14,891 bases of DNA, taken from NCBI GenBank assembly GCA_029933395.1, contig JAOZOG010000021.1:3566-18456 (forward strand), given 5' to 3'. This stretch comes from Sulfurovaceae bacterium (GTDB lineage: Bacteria; Campylobacterota; Campylobacteria; Campylobacterales; Sulfurovaceae). A program made the translations under genes and the position numbers. The notes beneath the pieces were generated by a model. That model made no database searches and had not been told where the DNA came from. It saw only the letters and a program-made list of their open reading frames with translations. Below, piece by piece: positions 1-6,746 of this stretch. Within the stretch, counting starts at the first letter, position 1. Each line of letters begins with the position of its first letter.

Positions 1-34
1 ATCACATTTCACCCATCCCTAAATACTCTTTGGA

Positions 35-40
35 TATAAT
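35..40 (+). promoter_or_regulatory. Candidate -10 box (TATAAT) of the aminotransferase-hisZ-purA-DUF507 operon
   Basis: A perfect TATAAT lies 31 bases before the ATG at 72. Initiation about 7 bases downstream would give a leader of roughly 25 bases containing GAGG at 61-64. No -35 hexamer is recognisable at the usual distance, which is common for epsilonproteobacterial sigma-70 promoters. The whole 1-71 stretch is otherwise featureless, so this is the best candidate for the operon start, but it rests on the match alone. Confidence 0.55.
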
Positions 41-71
41 CCTTCCAATTATGTCATAGTGAGGATGGAGA

Positions 72-1199
72 ATGCTACTTTTTACCCCCGGCCCTACGCC
101 TGTACCGGAGTTTGCCCGTGTGGCGATGGCAGGAGAGACGCTGCATCACCGTACACCGGAATTTGAGGCAATCTTTGCAGAGACGCGCGCACTTCTTTTC
201 AAGCTTTTTGCAACAGACGAAGTGATCATGCTGGCGTCATCAGGAACCGGTGCAATGGAGGCGGCAGTGACCAATCTCTGTCACGACACATTGCTGAGTA
301 TCAACTCGGGTAAGTTCGGTGAGCGCTTTGGCAAGATCGCGCTGGCGAGCGGATTGAAGAATATTGAAATCAAGCATGAATGGGATACACCCGCTACCGT
401 CGAAGAGGTCGAAGAAGCACTCAGAAAAAATCCTCAGATTGATGCCATTGCGATCCAGATCTCAGAGTCTGCCGGAGGACTGCGTCATCCTGTCGAAGAG
501 ATCGCCGCTGCGGTCAAAGCGATCAATCCGGAGATTATGGTGATCGCCGACGGGATCACCGCTGTCGGTGTCGAGCGAATCGATGTGGAGCATATCGACG
601 CACTGCTTGCCGGAAGCCAGAAGGCACTGATGCTGCCTCCGGGGCTCTCTATTTTGGGATTGAGCAGTGCTGCGATCGAGAAGATCGGCAGTGGCAGGGG
701 GTATTACCTCAATCTTGCTTCCGAGATCAAAAAGCAATCACAGAATACCACCGCCTATACTGCTGCAACGACACTGATTATCGGCCTGCGCGCGATTCTT
801 CAGAGAGTTGAAGCGGAGGGCGGCTTCGGCAAGCTCTACTGTGATACGGCAAGACGGGCGAAAGCGACACGATTTGCACTGGAAGCACTCGGGCTGCACA
901 GCTACCCCAAAGTACCGGCACGCTCTATGACGACGATCGACGATGCAGATGCATCCGAGATCCGCACCCTGCTCAAAACAGACTTTGGTGTCAACGTCGC
1001 CGGTGGACAGGATCATCTCAAAGGAAAGATCTTCCGAATCAATCAGATGGGGTTGATCGATCCCTACGAGATGGTGTGGGTAGTCAATGCAGTCGAGTTG
1101 GCACTGGCCAAAATGGGACGCAGAGCCTATGATGGAACAGCAAGCCGGGTCTTCAATGAAACCTATTTCAAAACGATGCTGGAGAAAGCGAAACAATGA
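72..1199 (+). CDS. Class V PLP-dependent aminotransferase (alanine-glyoxylate / serine-pyruvate type)
   Basis: A 375-residue fold-type I PLP enzyme of the alanine-glyoxylate/serine-pyruvate aminotransferase group, presumably cytosolic. It opens with the family signature FTPGPTPVP (residues 4-12). The phosphate-binding turn SSGTGAME is at 56-63, the Asp that pairs with the pyridine nitrogen is D160 (VIADGITAVG), and the Schiff-base lysine is K184 in GSQKALMLPPG. Length and all key residues are normal, so it should be active. The start is set by GAGG at 61-64, 7 bases before ATG. It heads an operon and overlaps hisZ by 4 bases (ATGA). The amino donor and acceptor cannot be read from sequence. 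Serine, alanine or glyoxylate are the usual substrates; a phosphoserine transaminase role in serine synthesis is another possibility for this group. Family assignment is firm, substrate is open. Confidence 0.9.
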   Translation: MLLFTPGPTPVPEFARVAMAGETLHHRTPEFEAIFAETRALLFKLFATDEVIMLASSGTGAMEAAVTNLCHDTLLSINSGKFGERFGKIALASGLKNIEIKHEWDTPATVEEVEEALRKNPQIDAIAIQISESAGGLRHPVEEIAAAVKAINPEIMVIADGITAVGVERIDVEHIDALLAGSQKALMLPPGLSILGLSSAAIEKIGSGRGYYLNLASEIKKQSQNTTAYTAATTLIIGLRAILQRVEAEGGFGKLYCDTARRAKATRFALEALGLHSYPKVPARSMTTIDDADASEIRTLLKTDFGVNVAGGQDHLKGKIFRINQMGLIDPYEMVWVVNAVELALAKMGRRAYDGTASRVFNETYFKTMLEKAKQ

Positions 1200-2041
1200 T
1201 CTTCGAACATGAGATACCCAGCGGAAGCAGGCTCTACTTCGGCAGGAGCGCCAGGATCAAACGCGAGATCGAAACCGTTGCGGGAGAGACGCTTGAAGCG
1301 TTGGGTTATGAAGAGATCGTCACGCCGATCTTCTCCTATCATCAGCATGAGAGTTTTGACAATCTCAAGCCGTTGGTCCGACTGAATGATGCGATGAACC
1401 ACGAAGTGACGCTTCGTGCGGACAGTACAGTGGATGTCGTGCGTATCGTTACCAAGAGACTGGGGCGGAGTATGGAGTCGAGGAAGTGGTTTTATATCCA
1501 GCCTACCGTGACTTTTCCGACCAGGGAGCAGTATCAGGTGGGTGCCGAGGTGATAGACGGTACCTTTGCTGAAGTGGCCAATACGACCATACGCATCCTG
1601 GATGCTTTGTCGATCAAGCCGATTCTTCAGCTTGCCAATATACGCATTCCCCATCTTCTCAATGAGAAGTACGGCATCTCGCTGGAACTATTGCGTTCGA
1701 CCAATATCGAGATGATTCTCAAGACAGATCTTCCGTGGATCGACCAGCTGGTGAGACTGCACAGTGTGGAGGAGCTCTCTGATTTGAGTGCTTTTCCGGA
1801 GGATATTTCACGGGAGCTCGAAGAGATCAGGAAGGCCGCATCACAGATCGAGTATGAGCGCGTGGTAGTCTCACCGCTCTATTATGCCAAGATGCGCTAT
1901 TATAAGTCGCTGACATTCAAGATGTTCGAGGAAAATACGCTTTTGGCAATGGGTGGTACCTATGTAGTGGATGGTACAGAAGCAGCGGGATTTGCACTCT
2001 ATACCGATGAGTGTATCGCAAATAAAATGAGTAGGGAATAA
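1196..2041 (+). CDS. hisZ: ATP phosphoribosyltransferase regulatory subunit HisZ
   Basis: A 281-residue histidyl-tRNA synthetase paralogue of the HisZ type. In organisms with short HisG, HisZ joins it to form the active, histidine-inhibited ATP phosphoribosyltransferase, the first step of histidine synthesis. Class II synthetase landmarks are visible: motif 1 around residues 21-47, LRADSTVDVVR at 73-83, motif 2 (WFYIQPTVTFPTREQYQVG) at 98-116, and a motif 3-like GGTYVVDGTEAAGFAL at 253-268. It has no anticodon-binding domain, and the protein is shorter than a true HisRS (over 400 residues) and than many HisZ proteins. It overlaps the aminotransferase gene by 4 bases (ATGA), with GGAG at 1181-1184, and ends 2 bases before purA. 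A hisZ-purA pairing is familiar from other proteobacteria and supports the call. Confidence 0.85.
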   Translation: MIFEHEIPSGSRLYFGRSARIKREIETVAGETLEALGYEEIVTPIFSYHQHESFDNLKPLVRLNDAMNHEVTLRADSTVDVVRIVTKRLGRSMESRKWFYIQPTVTFPTREQYQVGAEVIDGTFAEVANTTIRILDALSIKPILQLANIRIPHLLNEKYGISLELLRSTNIEMILKTDLPWIDQLVRLHSVEELSDLSAFPEDISRELEEIRKAASQIEYERVVVSPLYYAKMRYYKSLTFKMFEENTLLAMGGTYVVDGTEAAGFALYTDECIANKMSRE

Positions 2042-2043
2042 AG

Positions 2044-3318
2044 ATGAATCAAGAGAGAAACAGAGCCGATCTGATTGTAGGGCTTCAGTGGGGAGACGAA
2101 GGCAAAGGAAAGATAGTCGATCATATGGCGCAGACCCATGACATCGTCTGTCGATTTGCCGGTGGGCACAATGCCGGACATACGATCGTTGTTGACGAGA
2201 AGACCTATGCACTGCACCTGATCCCGTCAGGCGTACTCAATCCCAATGCCAGAAATATTGTAGGAAACGGCGTCGTGCTTTCTCCGGTCGACTTCATCAA
2301 AGAGATGAGTCAGTTCGACGATCTGGAGGGGAGACTTTTTATTTCGGACAAGGCGCATCTTCTGCTTCCTTATCACGCGCTGATCGATCAGGCTAAAGAG
2401 CTGTTGAAAGGTGACAAAGCGATCGGTACGACCGGCAAGGGAATCGGGCCGGCCTATGGTGACAAGATCGCCAGAGTAGGGCACCGGGTAGGGGAACTGC
2501 ATCACCCCGAAAAGCTTACCGATAAGATTATGCATTACTTCGAAGAGAACCGCGCTATTTTTGATGTGATGGGCGTAGCGTCGCCGAAGAGAGACGCGTT
2601 GCTCGCAGAGCTCGAGGGGTATCGAAGTGTTCTCTCTCCCTATATCGTCGATACGACACTGCTCGTCTGGAAGGCGCTTGAGAGCGGCGATAAAATGCTG
2701 CTGGAGGGTGCACAGGGAACGATGCTCGATATCGATCACGGCACCTATCCCTATGTCACCAGCTCGACGACAGTCAGTGCGGGTGCCTGCAGCGGATTGG
2801 GACTCAACCCCAAAGATATCGGCAAAGTGACCGGCATTGCCAAGGCATACTGTACCCGTGTCGGAAACGGGCCTTTCCCCAGCGAAGATTTTGGTGAAGA
2901 GGGAGAACGTCTGCGTAAAAACGGCCACGAGTTCGGCACGACGACAGGTCGCCCGAGACGCTGCGGCTGGTTCGATGCGGTCGCGATGAAACATGCCGTA
3001 CGCATCAATGGCGTAGACCAGATCGCACTGATGAAGCTCGATGTGCTCGATGGTTTCGATGAGGTTAAGGTCTGTGTCGCCTACGAAGTGGATGGCAAAG
3101 AGATCGACTATGTACCCTACGACCTCGAAGATGCAACACCGGTTTACAAAAGTTTTCCAGGATGGGAGAAGACGGAGGGTGTCAGAAAATTTGATGATCT
3201 TCCCGAGACAGCAAAAACCTATATCGAAGCACTTGAGGCGATGGTGGGAGCCAGGATGGGGATTATTTCGACCAGTCCGCAGAGGGAAGATACAATTATC
3301 AGGGGGGAAGCAGAATGA
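2044..3318 (+). CDS. purA: Adenylosuccinate synthetase
   Basis: A 424-residue adenylosuccinate synthetase, which converts IMP, aspartate and GTP to adenylosuccinate, the first committed step of AMP synthesis, in the cytosol. The GTP-binding loop GDEGKGK is at residues 17-23, with catalytic Asp D18. The GGHNAGHT segment at 40-47 carries the catalytic His (H46). GTTGKGIGPAYGDK is at 128-141. Further on are the IMP-site sequence EGAQGTMLDIDHGTYPYVTSS, the aspartate loop TTTGRPRR and KLDVLDG. The C-terminus ISTSPQREDTII matches the family end. Length fits the E. coli enzyme (432). AGGG at 2033-2036, 7 bases upstream, sets the start. The gene follows hisZ by 2 bases and overlaps the DUF507 gene by 4 bases (ATGA). 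No key residue appears missing. Confidence 0.97.
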   Translation: MNQERNRADLIVGLQWGDEGKGKIVDHMAQTHDIVCRFAGGHNAGHTIVVDEKTYALHLIPSGVLNPNARNIVGNGVVLSPVDFIKEMSQFDDLEGRLFISDKAHLLLPYHALIDQAKELLKGDKAIGTTGKGIGPAYGDKIARVGHRVGELHHPEKLTDKIMHYFEENRAIFDVMGVASPKRDALLAELEGYRSVLSPYIVDTTLLVWKALESGDKMLLEGAQGTMLDIDHGTYPYVTSSTTVSAGACSGLGLNPKDIGKVTGIAKAYCTRVGNGPFPSEDFGEEGERLRKNGHEFGTTTGRPRRCGWFDAVAMKHAVRINGVDQIALMKLDVLDGFDEVKVCVAYEVDGKEIDYVPYDLEDATPVYKSFPGWEKTEGVRKFDDLPETAKTYIEALEAMVGARMGIISTSPQREDTIIRGEAE

Positions 3319-3866
3319 GACTCAAGCCACAGCAGACAGGATATGTAGCGACAAAAGTCGGTATCGATCTTGCTAATGCACCTTTTATTACGATGCCAAA
3401 AGGCAGAGATGCCGTCGTGGAAGCGGTCAAAGAGATCATCGACGAAAATCTCAAAAAAGAGCGTGCGCTCGATGAGAAGGTCAAAGAGATCATCGACGAG
3501 AATTATGACGAGATCGAGTTCCAGCATGCCGATGAGCGGCAGCTCTTCTTCATGATCAAAAAGAAAATGGCACCGGATTACGGGGTCATTATGAACTATG
3601 ACGACCGCTACAACGATTTGGCGCACACGATTCTCGATGAGCTGTATGAGAATTATCTTGTGGAGTACGATGTCAACGAAAATCAGGTTAAAAATGTCAT
3701 CTTCAAAGCATTCAAAGCCTTTGCTGATGCTTTTGACGAGATCGATGATATCGTCTACGAAAAGATCAAGAATATGAAACGGGAAGTGATTCCGGGCAGC
3801 CAGGATTATGAGCTGCTCTATGAGCGCCTCTATCAAGAGGAGCTCTCCAAGCGGGGGATGCTGTAG
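3315..3866 (+). CDS. DUF507 family protein
   Basis: A 183-residue acidic, soluble, strongly helical protein of the DUF507 family, found in Campylobacterota and Aquificales and without a known function. It starts MRLKPQQTGYVATKV and ends in the family-typical RLYQEELSKRGML. There is no signal peptide or membrane helix. An internal duplication places VKEIIDEN at residues 38-45 and again at 56-63; at DNA level this is a 21-base exact repeat with an 18-codon period. The start is fixed by AGGGGGG at 3301-3307, 7 bases before ATG, and by the 4-base overlap with purA. The TAG stop lies inside the GTAG foot of a REP element, so the element supplies the stop codon. The position between purA and carA is, from memory, conserved in C. 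jejuni and hints at a link to nucleotide metabolism or translation, but that is only context. Confidence 0.88.
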   Translation: MRLKPQQTGYVATKVGIDLANAPFITMPKGRDAVVEAVKEIIDENLKKERALDEKVKEIIDENYDEIEFQHADERQLFFMIKKKMAPDYGVIMNYDDRYNDLAHTILDELYENYLVEYDVNENQVKNVIFKAFKAFADAFDEIDDIVYEKIKNMKREVIPGSQDYELLYERLYQEELSKRGML

Positions 3867-3945
3867 GGTGGGCTTTCAAGCCCACCAATTATTATGGGAG
3901 GCATTGTGTCAGATATGGAAGGTGGGCACAAGTGCGCCACCCTAC
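3863..3945. repeat. REP pair (BIME-like element) between the DUF507 gene and carA
   Basis: Two REP-like hairpins face each other. The left one (3863-3886) is GTAG followed by GGTGGGCTT, a TC turn and AAGCCCACC, a 9-bp stem. The right one (3921-3945), read on the minus strand, is GTAG followed by GGTGG-C-GCAC, a TT turn and GTGC-CCACC: 9 bp with a single bulged C. They are separated by 34 bases. GTAG at the foot of an imperfect hairpin is the hallmark of REP sequences mobilised by IS200/IS605-related RAYT transposases. The left GTAG contains the TAG stop of the DUF507 gene. No T-run follows, so it is not a standard terminator, though it could stabilise or attenuate the transcript. Confidence 0.8.
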
Positions 3946-3973
3946 GATAATATAGCAAATAAAAAGAGGGAAT

Positions 3974-5092
3974 ATGACAAAAGTATCTATCTATTTTGAA
4001 AATGGAACGTTTCTCGAGGCGGAGAGCTTCGGTGCAGAAGGAACACAGGTCGGTGAGATTGTCTTCAATACATCGATGACAGGGTATCAGGAGATTGTGA
4101 CGGACCCCAGCTATGCGGGACAGTTCGTTACTTTCACGATGCCGGAGATCGGCAATGTGGGATGTAATGCACAGGATATGGAGAGTCTTGGTGCGCACTG
4201 CAAGGGAATCATCGTGCGCAACTATCAGGCACGCCCCTCCAACTTCCGATCCGAAGAGACACTGCATGAGCTGCTCAAAAAATATGACGTGATGGGCATT
4301 ACGGAGATCGATACCCGTTTCTTGACAAAGATGCTCAGGGATGAGGGTGCGATGATGATGATCGCTTCGACTGAGATACATGAGGCCGAGGAGCTTAAGA
4401 AAATTTTGGGAAGTTCACCACGTATCGAAGAGATCAATTATATCGAGAAGGTCAGCACCAAAAAACCCTATATTCATCAGCAGGCCCGTTACAATGCGAT
4501 GGTGTTCCGCTATGAAGAGCCCAAAACGGACAAAAAGATCATTGCCCTCGATTTTGGTATCAAGCGCAATATTCTCAACGAGCTGACCCATGCCGGCATG
4601 GAAGTAGAAGTAGTGCCCAATTCGATGGAAGCGGAAACGATCATCTCCAAGTTCGAATCCAAAGAGATCGATGGTGTATTCCTCTCCAACGGTCCGGGAG
4701 ATCCGTTGATCCTCAAAGAAGAACAGGAGAAGATCAAAAAACTGATCGCTGCCAGGGTCCCACTCTTTGGTATCTGCCTGGGGCATCAGCTCCTCTCTAT
4801 TTCGCACGGTTACGATACCTACAAACTCAAATTCGGCCATCACGGCGGAAATCATCCCGTCAAGAATGAAGCCAGAGGAACTGTCGAAATTACGGCACAG
4901 AACCACAACTATAATGTACCGGACAATATTACCGAAGTGGCAACTGTGACACATACCAACCTTTTCGATAATACAATCGAAGGGTTGCGTTATAACGATG
5001 CCCCGGTGATGTCGGTGCAACACCACCCCGAAGCGAGCCCGGGGCCACACGAGAGTGCCTACATCTTCTCCGAGTTTGCAGAGATGCTGTAG
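3974..5092 (+). CDS. carA: Carbamoyl-phosphate synthase small (glutaminase) subunit
   Basis: A 372-residue small subunit of carbamoyl-phosphate synthetase. It hydrolyses glutamine and passes ammonia to CarB, feeding pyrimidine and arginine synthesis. The N-terminal CPSase domain carries FNTSMTGYQEIVTDPSYAGQ (31-50). The class I glutamine amidotransferase domain shows SNGPGDP (238-244), nucleophile C268 in FGICLGHQ, FGHHGGNHPV (287-296), and the catalytic H351 and E353 in QHHPEASPGP. All active residues are present. GAGG at 3966-3969 lies 4 bases before ATG. A weak -10-like GATAAT sits at 3946-3951, directly after the upstream REP pair, so the gene may have its own promoter. The TAG stop is supplied by the GTAG of a second REP pair, which means carA is bracketed by palindromic elements. 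carB is not in the window. Confidence 0.97.
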   Translation: MTKVSIYFENGTFLEAESFGAEGTQVGEIVFNTSMTGYQEIVTDPSYAGQFVTFTMPEIGNVGCNAQDMESLGAHCKGIIVRNYQARPSNFRSEETLHELLKKYDVMGITEIDTRFLTKMLRDEGAMMMIASTEIHEAEELKKILGSSPRIEEINYIEKVSTKKPYIHQQARYNAMVFRYEEPKTDKKIIALDFGIKRNILNELTHAGMEVEVVPNSMEAETIISKFESKEIDGVFLSNGPGDPLILKEEQEKIKKLIAARVPLFGICLGHQLLSISHGYDTYKLKFGHHGGNHPVKNEARGTVEITAQNHNYNVPDNITEVATVTHTNLFDNTIEGLRYNDAPVMSVQHHPEASPGPHESAYIFSEFAEML

Positions 5093-5154
5093 GGTCGGTT
5101 CTACCGACCATGTTCAGATAAGACGCGTTATATGGTCGGTAGAACCGACCCTGC
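5089..5154. repeat. REP pair (BIME-like element) downstream of carA
   Basis: Left arm 5089-5109: GTAG then GGTCGGT, TCT, ACCGACC. Right arm 5134-5154 is its inverse, ending CTGC, so on the minus strand the foot is GCAG rather than GTAG. The flanks extend the match to a perfect 21-bp inverted repeat (5091-5111 against 5132-5152) around a 20-base centre. Each arm also folds alone as a 7-bp stem with a 3-base loop. The design is the same as at 3863-3945 but the stem sequence differs (GGTCGGT versus GGTGGGC). The left GTAG contains the stop codon of carA. There is no U-tract directly after it, so any terminator role is uncertain. Confidence 0.82.
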
Positions 5155-5214
5155 GTGTGGATCTATGGTTCATTTCATTTTGATATATTTTTCTCCCCTC
5201 TCCACAAAATATTC

Positions 5215-5220
5215 TATACT
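5215..5220 (+). promoter_or_regulatory. Candidate -10 box (TATACT) giving a leaderless transcript
   Basis: TATACT is followed by only 6 bases before the ATG at 5227. Initiation at the usual distance would fall on or next to the A of the start codon. The upstream stretch 5168-5195 is T-rich (tttcattttgatatattttt), as in epsilonproteobacterial sigma-70 promoters. There is no Shine-Dalgarno sequence between the box and the ATG. Confidence 0.55.
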
Positions 5221-5226
5221 TTCCCT

Positions 5227-5562
5227 ATGAACAAAAAAGAACGACTCTACATTGCTGATATTATCGATGATCCTGTAGTGAGCTATCCTTCCTACTATCT
5301 GCTCAGCCGTTCGATGCACAGCAATGAGCTTTTGCATGCGGCACTGGAAGCAATTCATCAGATGGAGTTTGCATTTTATCGTGAACCGAAAAATTATGAA
5401 GAGATCTTTCGCCTGTTGCAAGCCGGACAGTTTCCACTTTTCAAAGAGCGTTATGCCATCGGATACTTTGGCGGGCGGGTGATGTATCTGGAGTCCAATG
5501 GGTGGAAAAGTATGCCGATGACAGAGGATGCCTTCAAGATGGAGAACTGGCTGATTTTCTGA
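5227..5562 (+). CDS. Small conserved-looking protein of unknown function
   Basis: I do not recognise this family. From ATG 5227 the product is 111 residues, soluble, with no signal peptide or membrane helix. It begins MNKKERLYIADIIDDP, and the remainder is rich in aromatic and charged residues (YPSYYLLSRSM, FAFYREPKNYEEIF, FKERYAIGYFGG) and ends MENWLIF. A longer reading from ATG 5155 is open, but it would start on the edge of the REP pair and would translate the T-rich promoter region, so 5227 is preferred. TATACT sits 6 bases upstream and no ribosome-binding site is visible, suggesting a leaderless mRNA. It lies alone between carA and ddl, 67 bases before ddl, with its own promoter. Coding looks real because the reading frame continues with normal codon choice. 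Confidence 0.65.
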   Translation: MNKKERLYIADIIDDPVVSYPSYYLLSRSMHSNELLHAALEAIHQMEFAFYREPKNYEEIFRLLQAGQFPLFKERYAIGYFGGRVMYLESNGWKSMPMTEDAFKMENWLIF

Positions 5563-5588
5563 TCGTTTTTTCCGACTAATCACTACTA

Positions 5589-5597
5589 TGCTAGAAT
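5589..5597 (+). promoter_or_regulatory. Candidate extended -10 promoter of ddl (TG-C-TAGAAT)
   Basis: TG at 5589-5590, one base, then TAGAAT at 5592-5597 form an extended -10 element 32 bases before the ddl ATG. The implied leader is about 26 bases and holds only a weak AAGG at 5619-5622. No terminator separates the preceding small gene, so read-through is possible. Confidence 0.45.
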
Positions 5598-5629
5598 ACA
5601 TTCTAAATTATCAGTAAAAAGGTCAAATA

Positions 5630-6670
5630 ATGAATATAGCCATTCTCTTTGGTGGATCGAGTTTTGAGCACGAGATCAGCATCGTCAGTGCCATCACAAT
5701 GAAGAAGGTTTTGAAAAAAAGCACATTGACATTTATCTTTGTCGACAAAGAGCGCGAGTTCTATCTTGTCGAGGGCCAGGCGATGAAATCCACTCACTTC
5801 AGCTCCGGTGACTACAAAAAAGATAAAAAACTGACTCTGAAGCGGGGTGGTTTTTTTGCTGAGGGTATGTTTGGCAGCAAAAAGCTTGCATTCGACATCG
5901 CACTCAATCTGATTCATGGGCGGGATGGCGAAGATGGAAAAATTGCTTCGCTGATGGAATTTTTCGGTATTCCCTTTATCTCCCCACGTACAGAAGCCTC
6001 TGTTTTGAGCTACAATAAGCTCTATACGAAATTGTTTGCAGAGAGTCTGGGTGTCAAGGTCGTTCCCTATCAGCATCTTTCCAAGAGTAGCGAGCGAAAA
6101 CTCACACTCTCTTACCCTGTCATTATCAAGCCCGTACGCCTGGGAAGCAGTATTGGTGTGAGTGTTGTCAAGAGTGAAGCGGAGTTGGATTATGCGCTCG
6201 ATGTTGCGTTCGAGTTTGACAGTGATGTCGTGATCGAGCCATTTATCGAGGGGGTTAGAGAGTACAATCAGGCAGGTTGCAAAACGGATACATGGGAACT
6301 CTCTATCGTAGAGGAGCCACAGAAGGAGGCATTTCTCGATTTTGAGAAAAAGTATATGGATTTCGCGCGTGACAGCCGGGTGATGGAGGCGGATATTGAT
6401 GATGTGCTCAAGGAGAAGATACGCGAGAGTTTCAAGAAAATCTACGATCCTCTGTTTTTGGGCAGCCTGATGCGTTGTGACTTCTTTGTTGTTGATAATG
6501 AGGTGCTGCTCAATGAGATCAATCCAATCCCCGGTTCGATGGCGAATTACCTTTTCGAAGATTTTGAAGGAGTGATTGGGCGGCTGGCAAAACACCTTCC
6601 AAAAGAGAAAGCGATTACGATCGACTACCACTACATCCACTCTATCCAGAGTGCAAAAGGAAAAGCATAA
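5630..6670 (+). CDS. ddl: D-alanine--D-alanine ligase
   Basis: A 346-residue ATP-grasp enzyme that joins two D-alanines for the peptidoglycan stem peptide, in the cytosol. The N-terminal signature FGGSSFEHEISIVSA spans residues 7-21. HGRDGEDG at 96-103 matches the conserved HGxxGEDG. The ATP-grasp core shows YPVIIKPVRLGSSIGV (162-177) and the specificity-determining EPFIEGVREYN (203-213). Metal-binding and catalytic residues lie in RCDFF (282-286) and NEINPIPGS (295-303). Campylobacterota Ddl proteins are of this length and share the NPIPGS form in place of the enterobacterial NTxPG. The start has only a weak ribosome-binding site, but FGGSS begins at residue 7 and no earlier ATG is plausible. 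It is separated from the next gene by 76 AT-rich bases. Confidence 0.95.
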   Translation: MNIAILFGGSSFEHEISIVSAITMKKVLKKSTLTFIFVDKEREFYLVEGQAMKSTHFSSGDYKKDKKLTLKRGGFFAEGMFGSKKLAFDIALNLIHGRDGEDGKIASLMEFFGIPFISPRTEASVLSYNKLYTKLFAESLGVKVVPYQHLSKSSERKLTLSYPVIIKPVRLGSSIGVSVVKSEAELDYALDVAFEFDSDVVIEPFIEGVREYNQAGCKTDTWELSIVEEPQKEAFLDFEKKYMDFARDSRVMEADIDDVLKEKIRESFKKIYDPLFLGSLMRCDFFVVDNEVLLNEINPIPGSMANYLFEDFEGVIGRLAKHLPKEKAITIDYHYIHSIQSAKGKA

Positions 6671-6697
6671 TATAGATCAAAAGCTCCTAATAGATAA

Positions 6698-6703
6698 TAT
6701 AAT
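6698..6703 (+). promoter_or_regulatory. Candidate -10 box (TATAAT) of the DUF1566 gene
   Basis: TATAAT lies in a very AT-rich stretch (6669-6732) after ddl, 43 bases before the ATG. Initiation near 6710 would leave a leader of about 37 bases containing AGGAG at 6734-6738. AT richness makes chance matches likely here. Confidence 0.4.
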
Positions 6704-6746
6704 ATTATTTAGTTACAATTGTTAAAATTAATGAGGAGTATAGGAT

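Noticed and set aside
2227..2994. Minus-strand ORF of 255 codons opposite purA
   Set aside because: Shadow of the conserved purA frame, with no domain and no ribosome-binding site.
3863..5154. CRISPR-like repeats around carA
   Set aside because: There are only two palindromic pairs, in inverted rather than direct orientation, with a gene between them, different stems and no spacer array.
5155..5226. N-terminal extension of the small unknown protein from ATG 5155
   Set aside because: It begins on the edge of the REP pair, crosses the T-rich promoter and TATACT box, and has no ribosome-binding site.
5603..6640. Long minus-strand ORF (345 codons) opposite ddl
   Set aside because: It is an exact shadow of an intact ddl with all catalytic motifs; the predicted product has no recognisable domain and no ribosome-binding site.
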